Source of the DNA: Hydrogenophaga borbori | GTDB lineage: Bacteria; Pseudomonadota; Gammaproteobacteria; Burkholderiales; Burkholderiaceae_C | Assembly: GCF_003417535.1 (NCBI RefSeq) | Contig: NZ_QVLS01000014.1 | Coordinates: 62,001 to 126,000 of the forward strand | Direction of reading: 5' to 3' | Length of the DNA stretch: 64,000 nucleotides | Part shown: one piece after another, positions 34,441 to 41,197 of the stretch | Layout: each line of letters opens with the position of its first letter | Position numbering within the stretch: position 1 is the stretch's first letter | Notes under the pieces: generated by a model | Database searches by the model: none | The model's input: the letters and a program-made list of their open reading frames with translations, nothing else | Told to the model about the DNA's origin: nothing | Position numbers and translations under genes: made by a program

Positions 34441-35502
34441 ATGGCATCCCCTCTTGAATGTGCCCAGCTCGCATGGGCCGTCGGCATCGGTCCCATGGCC
34501 GGGGGGGCCCACCGCCCCGCCCTGCTGCCGGGCTGGAAGGCCTTGCAAGCGCCGCGCCTGGCGGCGCAGGCCGAGCAAGCCCTGCGCGGCGGCGGCTTCG
34601 GCGCCAGGGCGTACCTCAACCCGTCCACGGGGGACATGGTGATGGCCTACCGAGGCCGGGACTTGTTGTCGGCGCTGCCGGCCCCTGCTCGGCAGGACCT
34701 GCCCGAGCTGTTGCTGGCGCTGAGCCTGGTGCTCGGCACCCAGGGGGTCGAGATCGGCACCGAGCAGCGGCGCCAGGCCGTGGCGCACTGCCTCGCGGTG
34801 GTGGAGTCGGCCCAGCGGCAGGGACAGGACCCGGGCCGCCTGGTCTTCACCGGTCACGGCATGGGCGCGGCCCTGGCCGCCAGCATGGCCGTCTGGCTGG
34901 AGCGCCCCGCCACGCTGTTCGCCGCCGCCCCCTTCACGGTGGTCGGCGAGGGCCTGGGCCACCACGACACCCTCAACCATGTGTCGGTGCACGGCGAACT
35001 CATGGGCTACGCGCGCCGCGCCATGCCCTTTGCGGTGAGCGCCCAGCGCGACCGAGTGATCGAGGCGGGTCAGGCGCCGGTGCGGCAGGCCCTCGCCCTG
35101 CACCGCATGGACCTGCACCTGGCGCTGCTCCTGGACGAGCGCCTGCCCGCCCTCATGCAACGCCTGCCAGAACTGCTGCCCGCGCTGTGCGGCGGTTCAC
35201 CCGACCCGGCGCACGATCTGATCGGCCCCCTGATCGAGGACCAGCTGCGCCAGGGCGCGGGCGCCCCCAGCGCCCTTCGGCGCTTCATCGACGATGTCGA
35301 GAAGCTGCCCCTGCTGGGCGCGTTCGACACGCAGCCCGGCGGGCGCCAGGCGCTGATCGCGCTGCTGGCCATCCTGCATGGGTCGCCTGCCGGCCGAGGC
35401 GCCCGTCCGTCACCGTGGCCGGCGGACGAGGCGCCGCCAGGGCCAGCGGGCGGGACCCCACACCAGCGCCGCCCCGGCGTCGGGGTCGGGGAGCCGGCCT
35501 GA
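34441..35502 (+). CDS. lipase-like alpha/beta-hydrolase-fold protein lacking the nucleophile serine
   Basis: A 353-residue protein resembling class-3 lipases or DUF2974-type hydrolases. YRGRDLLSALP near residue 70 and RLVFTGHGMGAALAASMAVW near 135 correspond to the strand-turn-helix 'nucleophile elbow'. The motif GHGMG has Gly140 where a lipase carries Ser (GHSxG). The C-terminal 35 residues are Pro/Gly/Arg-rich. The ATG at 34441 is chosen because GGAG lies 6 bases upstream; an ATG at 34429 would add four residues. It has no signal peptide. It is convergent with the PAP2 gene. It may be a non-catalytic or degenerated member. Confidence 0.65.
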   Translation: MASPLECAQLAWAVGIGPMAGGAHRPALLPGWKALQAPRLAAQAEQALRGGGFGARAYLNPSTGDMVMAYRGRDLLSALPAPARQDLPELLLALSLVLGTQGVEIGTEQRRQAVAHCLAVVESAQRQGQDPGRLVFTGHGMGAALAASMAVWLERPATLFAAAPFTVVGEGLGHHDTLNHVSVHGELMGYARRAMPFAVSAQRDRVIEAGQAPVRQALALHRMDLHLALLLDERLPALMQRLPELLPALCGGSPDPAHDLIGPLIEDQLRQGAGAPSALRRFIDDVEKLPLLGAFDTQPGGRQALIALLAILHGSPAGRGARPSPWPADEAPPGPAGGTPHQRRPGVGVGEPA

Positions 35503-35522
35503 GAGCGGGCCTGTGCGGGCCA

Positions 35523-36068
35523 TCACGCCGGCAGCGCCAGTCCGAAGGCCAGGCCACTGGCCAGGCCCAGGACCAGGCCCGCGAGCACGTCGAGCGGGAA
35601 GTGGGCGCCGGTGTGCACGCGCGCCCAGCCGGTGCCCAGGGCCACGGCCGCCATGGCGGCGATCAGCGCCCCGCTGCCGGTGTGCGGCAGCAGCACGCCC
35701 AGCACGGCGCCCATCACCAGGGCATGGCTGCTCGGGAAGCCCGCGCGGCCGCCGTGGCCCAGGTGGTTGGCGCACAGGCCCAAGGCAAAGGGCCGCTGCG
35801 CCTGCCAGCGGCGCGCCAGGCGCTTGCCCGCCCGCTGCACCAGGCCGGCCCAGGCCAGGCACAGCAGGGCCAGCCCTGGCCCCAGCGGGTGCCGCAGCGA
35901 CACCAGCCCCACGAGCGCCAGCAAGGGCAGCCAGCTCCAGCGAGCGACCCATCGCGCCAGCGCCAGCGCGGCGGCCGGGCCGCGCCCCGCGCCGAGGCGG
36001 CGGAACAGCCAGATGTCGGCCCGCAGCCAGGGGCTGGCGGGCGCAAAGGGAAGCGTCTGGTCGGCCAT
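35523..36068 (-). CDS. PAP2 superfamily membrane phosphatase
   Basis: A 181-residue integral membrane phosphatase. The three PAP2 motifs are visible: RRWQAQRPF near residue 85, GFPSSHALVMG near 110 and ARVHTGAHFPLDVLAG near 148, giving the His and Asp of the phosphohistidine mechanism. About five hydrophobic segments surround them. Members dephosphorylate undecaprenyl pyrophosphate, phosphatidic acid or related lipids. The PSSH variant of PSGH is common. It is preceded by the sigma-factor gene on the same strand (43 bases). Confidence 0.88.
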   Translation of the reverse strand: MADQTLPFAPASPWLRADIWLFRRLGAGRGPAAALALARWVARWSWLPLLALVGLVSLRHPLGPGLALLCLAWAGLVQRAGKRLARRWQAQRPFALGLCANHLGHGGRAGFPSSHALVMGAVLGVLLPHTGSGALIAAMAAVALGTGWARVHTGAHFPLDVLAGLVLGLASGLAFGLALPA

Positions 36069-36111
36069 CCGCGCACTGTGCGGCGCGCAGATGACGGGCG
36101 CGTGAAGCGCT

Positions 36112-37416
36112 TCAGGCGCGGTCGGCGCGCGGCGGGTGCGCCGGGGTGTCGCGCAGCGCTTCGGCGCGCTCGCGCATCAGGGCCTGGTCGGCCTCGTTCT
36201 GGGTGAGGCTGGCGGCGCGCTCGAAGGCCTCGCGCGCTTCCGCCCGGCGACCCAGCTGTTGCAGCAGGTCGCCGCAGACGGCGCTGAGCCAGGGGTAGCG
36301 CGCCAGCGCGGGCTCGTGCAGCAGCGGTGCGAGCACGGCCAGGCCAGCGGCCGGGCCGGCGTGGCGCGACACCGCCACCGCGCGGTTGAGCTCCACCACG
36401 GGCGAGGGCGCCAGGCGCGCCAGCTCGGCGTACAGCGCGGCCATGCGCGCCCAGTCGGTGGACTCCACCGAGGCGGCGCTCGCATGGCAGGCGGCGATGG
36501 CCGCCTGCAACTGGTAGGGACCGGGCGATTCGGTGATGAGGTCGGCGCGCGACAGCGCGTCCAGCCCGCGGCGGATGAGCAGGCGGTCCCAGCGCGCGCG
36601 GTCCTGCTGCTCCAGCAGCACGGGGCGGCCCTGCGCATCGGTGCGCGCGGCGCTGCGCGAGGCCTGGATCTCCAGCAGCGCCTGCAGGCCCAGCGCTTCG
36701 GGCTCGCGCGGCATCAGATCGGCCAGCACGCGCGCTAGGCGCAGCGCCTCATCGCACAGCGCGGGGCGCATCCAGTCGCTGCCGCGCGTGGCCGTGTAGC
36801 CCTCGTTGAAGATGAGGTAGATGACCTCCAGCACCGAGCCCAGGCGCTCGGCCAGCGCGGGGCCGTGCGGCAGCTCGAAGGGCACGCCCGCGTCGCGCAG
36901 GGTGCGCTGCGCGCGCACGATGCGCTGCGCCACGGTGGACTCGGTCTGCAGCACGGCGCGCGCGATCTCGTGTGTGCTCAGGCCGCCCAGCAGCTTGAGC
37001 GTGAGCGCCACGCGTGCATCGGCCGAGAGCACGGGGTGGCAGGCGGTGAAGACCAGGCGCAGCAGGTCGTCGCCGATCGGGTCGCGGCGCGCGGCGTCCA
37101 CCAGCTCGGCCACGTCGGGCGCGCGGTCGGCCTGCAAGGCCACCAGGTCGGCGGCGATGTCGGCCTCGTGCCCCTCGCGCGTGGCGCGCTGGCGCAGGTG
37201 GTCGAGCGCGCGGTTGAGCGCGGTGCGCATCAGCCAGGCCCCGGGCTTGTCGGGGATGCCGTCCTTCGGCCAATGCTCCAGGGCCGCCACCAGCGCGTCC
37301 TGCGCGATGTCCTCGGCCACGCCGAGGTCGCGCACGCGGCGCATGACAGCGGCCACCACCTGGGCGGACTCCAGTCGCCAGGTGGCGGCGATGCGCTGGT
37401 GGACGGCACTGTGCAT
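36112..37416 (-). CDS. ECF42-type RNA polymerase sigma factor with C-terminal TPR-like extension
   Basis: A 434-residue sigma factor. Region 2 is near residues 10-80 (VAEDIAQDALVAALEHWP, WLMRTALNRALDHLRQRA). Region 4 is near 125-175 (LTLKLLGGLSTHEIARAVLQ, then VAQRIVRAQRTLRDAG). A long helical extension follows, with LIFNEGYTATRGSDW near 210 and AVAVSRHAGPAAGL near 350. This extension and the linked YciI/DGPF genes are the hallmark of the ECF42 group. It lies 13 bases downstream of the VOC gene, as the last gene of an operon YciI-VOC-sigma. There is no anti-sigma gene, so the extension is expected to control activity. Confidence 0.9.
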   Translation of the reverse strand: MHSAVHQRIAATWRLESAQVVAAVMRRVRDLGVAEDIAQDALVAALEHWPKDGIPDKPGAWLMRTALNRALDHLRQRATREGHEADIAADLVALQADRAPDVAELVDAARRDPIGDDLLRLVFTACHPVLSADARVALTLKLLGGLSTHEIARAVLQTESTVAQRIVRAQRTLRDAGVPFELPHGPALAERLGSVLEVIYLIFNEGYTATRGSDWMRPALCDEALRLARVLADLMPREPEALGLQALLEIQASRSAARTDAQGRPVLLEQQDRARWDRLLIRRGLDALSRADLITESPGPYQLQAAIAACHASAASVESTDWARMAALYAELARLAPSPVVELNRAVAVSRHAGPAAGLAVLAPLLHEPALARYPWLSAVCGDLLQQLGRRAEAREAFERAASLTQNEADQALMRERAEALRDTPAHPPRADRA

Positions 37417-37429
37417 CGGTCGACGCGCC

Positions 37430-37858
37430 TCAGGCCTGCTGCGGCTGCTGGGCCTGTTGCGCGAACGCCGCCTCGTCCATGTAGAACACCTCCCACTGGT
37501 GACCGTCCGGGTCGGCGAAGCCGTGCTGGTACATGAAGCCGTGGTCCTTGGCCGGGTTGGGCGTGCTGCCGCCGGCGGCCAGGGCCTTGGCGACGAAGGA
37601 TTCGACCTCGGCGCGGTTCTCGCACGACAGCGCGTTGAGCACGGCCGTGGCCTTGGCCGGTTCGGCCACCGGCAGGTGGGTGAAGGTCTGGAAGTAGGGG
37701 CGCACCAGCAGCATCACGTAGACGTGCTCGCTGATGACGATGCAGGCGCCCTGGTCGTTGCTGAACTGCGGGTTGAGCGTGAAGCCCAGGCCGGTGTAGA
37801 AGGCGCGGGCGCGCGGCAGGTCGGCGACGGGCAGGTTGACGAAGATCTGGCGGGACAT
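37430..37858 (-). CDS. VOC (glyoxalase/bleomycin-resistance) family protein
   Basis: A 142-residue vicinal-oxygen-chelate fold protein. It starts MSRQIFVNLPVADLPRARAF, and ADPDGHQWEVFYMDEAAF near residue 115 is the second half with the typical DPDGxxWE metal-ligand strand. The C-terminus is Gln/Ala-rich. Such proteins of the PhnB/YaeR-like class are frequent partners of ECF42 sigma factors. It is 41 bases downstream of a YciI gene and 13 bases upstream of the sigma gene. Confidence 0.88.
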   Translation of the reverse strand: MSRQIFVNLPVADLPRARAFYTGLGFTLNPQFSNDQGACIVISEHVYVMLLVRPYFQTFTHLPVAEPAKATAVLNALSCENRAEVESFVAKALAAGGSTPNPAKDHGFMYQHGFADPDGHQWEVFYMDEAAFAQQAQQPQQA

Positions 37859-37899
37859 GGGGAACTCCTGAGGCGGGGTGGATGGCAGGAAAAGTCGGA

Positions 37900-38316
37900 T
37901 CAGGCTTGCAGCATCTGGCGGAAGGCCTCCACGCTGGGACCGTCGGCCTGGATTTCGTCGAGCTCGATGAGCTGGCGCACCTCGACCACGGCGGGCTTGC
38001 CCTCGCCCACCGGGTTGGGAAAGCGGCGCGACCACTCGATGGCCTCGTCGCGGCTGCGCACCTGGATCAGGGTGTAGCCGGCGATGAGCTCCTTGGCTTC
38101 GGCGAAGGGGCCGTCGACGATGCGCGGCGCGCCGGAACCGTGCTGTACCCGCCAGCCCTTGCGGCTGGGGTGCAGGCCCGAGGCGTCGAGCAGCACGCCG
38201 GCCCGGGCCAGCTCCTCGTGGAAGCGCAGCATGGCGTCGAACACGGCGGGGTCGGGGCTGGGCGTGGTCTCGGCCTCGAACTCGGGGATGGAGCGCACGA
38301 TGATCATGAATCGCAT
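37900..38316 (-). CDS. YciI/DGPF domain protein (first of operon)
   Basis: A 138-residue YCII-superfamily protein. It starts MRFMIIVRSIPEFEAET and contains the DGPF signature IVDGPFAEAKELIAGYTLIQ near residue 70. Such proteins are the typical genomic partners and probable targets of ECF42 sigma factors. The gene has an ECF-like promoter candidate at 38367-38393 and heads the operon with VOC and sigma genes. The enzymatic activity is unknown. Confidence 0.9.
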   Translation of the reverse strand: MRFMIIVRSIPEFEAETTPSPDPAVFDAMLRFHEELARAGVLLDASGLHPSRKGWRVQHGSGAPRIVDGPFAEAKELIAGYTLIQVRSRDEAIEWSRRFPNPVGEGKPAVVEVRQLIELDEIQADGPSVEAFRQMLQA

Positions 38317-38366
38317 GGGACTCTCCTGGACGGCGCGGGCAACCGTTTCGCCCGCTTCACCCCCAC

Positions 38367-38393
38367 GACGGTTCGTCGCCCCGGGTTTCGACG
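38367..38393 (-). promoter_or_regulatory. candidate ECF42-type promoter of the YciI-VOC-sigma operon
   Basis: On the minus strand CGTCGA (38388-38393) and CGTC (38367-38370) are separated by 17 bases, 51 bases before the YciI start. This resembles the TGTCGA / CGTC-like elements reported for ECF42 factors. It would make the operon autoregulated. The match to TGTCGA has one mismatch. Confidence 0.45.
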
Positions 38394-38401
38394 GGGTCGA
38401 T

Positions 38402-38418
38402 CTAGGTAAAAACCCTAG
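38402..38418. promoter_or_regulatory. inverted repeat CTAGG-N7-CCTAG
   Basis: CTAGG at 38402-38406 and CCTAG at 38414-38418 flank an A-rich centre. The right arm contains the TAG stop of the upstream YciI-type gene (38415-38780). It lies just upstream of the ECF-like promoter for 38316 and may be an operator or a weak stem-loop. Confidence 0.35.
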
Positions 38419-38780
38419 GACCGACTCTCATCGAAGCAGGGCGCCAGGCCGCGCACCTCGACCGTGGCCCACTCGGCCGCCGGGCACTGGCGGGCCAGTT
38501 CGATGGCCTCCTCGCGCGTCACGCCGTCGAGCAGCAAGAAGCCGCCCACCATTTCCTTGGCTTCGGCAAAGGGGCCGTCGAGCCGGCGCGCCGCACCGGG
38601 CGCCTGGCTCACGCGCACCGCGTCGCCCAGGCCGGCGAGCGACTCCACCGCCCTGAGCTTGCCCTGCGCGCGCAACGCGTCGCCGAAGGCCTGCATACGG
38701 GCATAAACCTCGCGGCCCTGCGCCTCGGTGCGCTCGGCGCGCTGGCCGGCGGGCTCGATGATCAACAACATGTAGGACAC
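38415..38780 (-). CDS. second YciI/DGPF domain protein
   Basis: A 121-residue YCII-superfamily protein with the signature RRLDGPFAEAKEMVGGFLLL near residue 75. The GTG at 38780 is chosen because it gives the typical start MSYMLLIIEPAG and has GGGAG about 10 bases upstream; the ATG at 38771 is an alternative. It lies 98 bases upstream of the YciI-VOC-sigma operon on the same strand and is probably part of the same regulon. No function is established. Confidence 0.85.
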   Translation of the reverse strand: MSYMLLIIEPAGQRAERTEAQGREVYARMQAFGDALRAQGKLRAVESLAGLGDAVRVSQAPGAARRLDGPFAEAKEMVGGFLLLDGVTREEAIELARQCPAAEWATVEVRGLAPCFDESRS

Positions 38781-38835
38781 GGCGCGGGCACTCCCAAGTG
38801 GCAAAGCGCGCATCCTAGACGGACAATGCGCCGCC

Positions 38836-39120
38836 ATGAACACCCTGCCGTTCGATGCGTTCCGTGACCAGGCCCTGGCCGAGGGCTTCGATGAGGTATT
38901 GGCGCGCCGCTGGGCGCCGAACACGGTGCTCGACACCCACACCCACCCGTTCTCGGTGAAAGCGGTCGTCGCCGAGGGCGAGATGTGGCTCTCCTGCGGC
39001 GAAGACACGCAGCACCTGCGGGCGGGTGCGCCTTTCTCCCTGGACCGCGAGGTGCCGCACGCCGAGCGCTACGGCGAGGCCGGCGCGGTGGTCTGGGTGG
39101 CGCGGCGCCGCGCAGGCTAG
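38836..39120 (+). CDS. small cupin-domain protein
   Basis: A 94-residue single-domain cupin. The metal-binding motif is HTHPFSVKAVVAEGEMWL near residue 35, with the second motif VPHAERYGEAG near 78. It begins at an ATG right after the divergent YciI promoter region (55 bases). The last four bases overlap the stop of the convergent TPR-methyltransferase gene. Its ligand is unknown. Confidence 0.82.
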   Translation: MNTLPFDAFRDQALAEGFDEVLARRWAPNTVLDTHTHPFSVKAVVAEGEMWLSCGEDTQHLRAGAPFSLDREVPHAERYGEAGAVVWVARRRAG

Positions 39121-40319
39121 GCGGCGCGGCGCAGCCAGGCGTACCAGCCCATCACGGGCCGGCCCTGCTCGTGCCGTATCGGCCCGGCCTCGATGGCCTG
39201 CACCGCAAAACCGTGGGCGGCGGCCAGGCGCTCGATCCGTTCGCGCGAATGCGCGTAGCGCAGGCTGGGCCGCAGCTGCAGGTCGCGTCCGGGATCGGCC
39301 TGCTCGACGCTGAAGGCGAAGCGGCCGCCACTGGCCAGGCGTGCGGCGGCGGCGGCGAAGACCGCGTCGAGCGGCCCCACGTAGATGAACACGTCGGCGG
39401 CGACGATGAGATCGGCCGGGACCTGGCTGGCGTGCAGGAAGCCGAGCAGGTCGCCGTGCACCACCCCGCGGTAGGCGCCGCTGGCGCGGGCGCGTTCCAC
39501 CATGGCGTGCGACACGTCCACGCCCTCCACGGCGTCGGCGATCGGTGCGATCAAGCGGCCGCACAGGCCGGTGCCGCACCCCAGGTCCAGCACCAGGCCG
39601 ATCCGCCGGCCCTCGGCCAGCAGCGGCTTGAGCAGGGTCTCGGGCGCGGCGTACCGCAACTGCGCGAGCAGGTGGTCCTGAAAGTCGTCCGCGTACTGGT
39701 CGAACAGCGCGCCCGCGTACACCGGCGGCGGGGGCGGCGGATCGCGCAGGTCCTGCACCGAAGCGAGGTAGTGCCGGTGCAGCGCGGGCTCGGCGCCGTG
39801 CTGCAGGGCCTGTTCGTAGGAGCGCGCGGCCTCCTTGAGCTGACCGCTCTCGCGCAGCAGGTGGCCGCGCTGACTCCAGACTTCGGGCTCGCGCGGGTCG
39901 ATCTCCAGCGCGTCGTCGAGCGCCTGCAGGGCCTCGCGCCAGCGCTCCTGGCGCAGCTCGCAATGCGACAGCGCGAGGTACAGGCTCGGCAGGAGGGCGC
40001 CAAGCCCGATGGCCTGGCGCAGCGCGTGCGCCGCACCAGCCCACTGGTTCAGCGCTTCGCGGCTGAGGCCCAGGGCCGCCCAGGCGTCGCGGTGCGTCGG
40101 GTCGGCGAGCAGCGCGGCGTCCAGGCGCTCGATGGCGGCGTCCCATTGGCCCAGCCGGCACAGCGTGACGCCCAGGTTGGCCAGCACCGAAGGCCGGCCC
40201 GGCACGAGCGCCTGCGCCGCCTCGTAGTCGGCGCGCGCGGCGTCCAGGCGGCCGGCTTCGAAGTGCGCGTTGCCGGCAAAAAAATGCGCCTTCGCGCGCT
40301 CAGTGGTGTCGTCGGACAT
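39117..40319 (-). CDS. TPR-repeat protein fused to a SAM-dependent methyltransferase
   Basis: A 400-residue fusion. Residues 1-180 hold about five tetratricopeptide repeats (for example AHFFAGNAHFEAGRLDAARA, then LANLGVTLCRLGQWDAAIE, then WSQRGHLLRESGQLKEAARS). After DPPPPPPVY comes a class-I methyltransferase: VLDLGCGTGLCGRLIAP near residue 245, VEGVDVSHAMVERARASG near 265 and DLIVAADVFIYVGPLD near 300. Similar fusions occur across Proteobacteria with unknown targets. It follows the enoyl-CoA isomerase gene by 7 bases on the same strand. Confidence 0.9.
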   Translation of the reverse strand: MSDDTTERAKAHFFAGNAHFEAGRLDAARADYEAAQALVPGRPSVLANLGVTLCRLGQWDAAIERLDAALLADPTHRDAWAALGLSREALNQWAGAAHALRQAIGLGALLPSLYLALSHCELRQERWREALQALDDALEIDPREPEVWSQRGHLLRESGQLKEAARSYEQALQHGAEPALHRHYLASVQDLRDPPPPPPVYAGALFDQYADDFQDHLLAQLRYAAPETLLKPLLAEGRRIGLVLDLGCGTGLCGRLIAPIADAVEGVDVSHAMVERARASGAYRGVVHGDLLGFLHASQVPADLIVAADVFIYVGPLDAVFAAAAARLASGGRFAFSVEQADPGRDLQLRPSLRYAHSRERIERLAAAHGFAVQAIEAGPIRHEQGRPVMGWYAWLRRAA

Positions 40320-40326
40320 GGGGCGC

Positions 40327-41091
40327 TCAGAGCTGGGAGAAGTCCGGCTTGCGGCGCTCCATGAACGCCCCGAAGGCCTCCTTCGCCGCCGGTTCGCGCA
40401 GCATGCGGCCGAAGCTCTCGCCCTCTTCGGCGATGGTGCGCAGCACGCGCTCTTCCTGGCCCTTCTTCATGAGCCGCTTGGTCTCGATCAGCGAGCTCAG
40501 CGGCTTGGCCGCGAGCTTCTTCGCCACCGACTGCGCGTAGCCGTTCGCTTCGGTGGGCGGCAGCACGCGGTTGACCAGGCCCACCTCCAGCGCGGCCTCG
40601 GCCATGAAGGGCTCGCCCAGCAGCAAGGCCTCGGCCGCGCGGTGGTAACCCAGCATCTGCGGCACCAGCAGGCTGCTGGCGGCCTCGGGGCACAGGCCCA
40701 GGTTGACGAAGGGCATGGAGAAGGCGGCGTTGTCGCCCGCGTAAACCAGGTCGCAATGGAACAGCAGCGTGGTGCCCACGCCCACCGCCGGGCCGCAGAC
40801 CGCCGCCAACAGCGGCTTGGGGAAGGTGGCGATGCCCTGGAGGAAACGGAACACCGGCGAGTCCAGCCCGGCCGGCGGGTTGTTCAGGAAGTCGCCGATG
40901 TCGTTGCCGGCGGAGAACACGGTCTCGTGACCCTGCAGCAGCACCACGCGCACGCCAGGGTCGTCCACCGCCGAGGCCAGGGCCTCGGCCATGGCGCCGT
41001 ACATGGCCGAAGTGAAGGAGTTCTTCTTGTCGACGCGGTTGAAGGTGATGGTGCGGATGCCGGCTTCGGTGTGGACGAGGATGTCGCTCAT
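40327..41091 (-). CDS. enoyl-CoA hydratase/isomerase, ECI2-like
   Basis: A 254-residue crotonase-fold protein. FSAGNDIGDFL near residue 62 is the CoA loop. The segment CGPAVGVGTTLLFHCDLVYA lacks the first hydratase Glu, and the second motif reads FVNLGLCPEAASSLLVP near residue 135. The Glu in PEAASS is in the position used by peroxisomal delta3,delta2-enoyl-CoA isomerases (ECI2), so isomerisation of unsaturated acyl-CoA is more likely than hydration. The ATG at 41091 starts the fold. It diverges from the patatin gene across 106 bases. Confidence 0.85.
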   Translation of the reverse strand: MSDILVHTEAGIRTITFNRVDKKNSFTSAMYGAMAEALASAVDDPGVRVVLLQGHETVFSAGNDIGDFLNNPPAGLDSPVFRFLQGIATFPKPLLAAVCGPAVGVGTTLLFHCDLVYAGDNAAFSMPFVNLGLCPEAASSLLVPQMLGYHRAAEALLLGEPFMAEAALEVGLVNRVLPPTEANGYAQSVAKKLAAKPLSSLIETKRLMKKGQEERVLRTIAEEGESFGRMLREPAAKEAFGAFMERRKPDFSQL

Positions 41092-41197
41092 GGTCGTTGG
41101 CGGGGAAGGGTTGGAAACAGCAGCCGGGCAAGTTAACACGAAGGCCACCGGGTGGCCCACCTAAACTTCGGCGTTTCCCCCGCCCGTGCCCCCCGCC

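Noticed and set aside
41143..41157. Hairpin GGCCAC-CGG-GTGGCC between the enoyl-CoA isomerase and patatin genes
   Set aside because: It is a short GC-only palindrome close to chance expectation in this composition, with no flanking promoter or T-run to give it a role.
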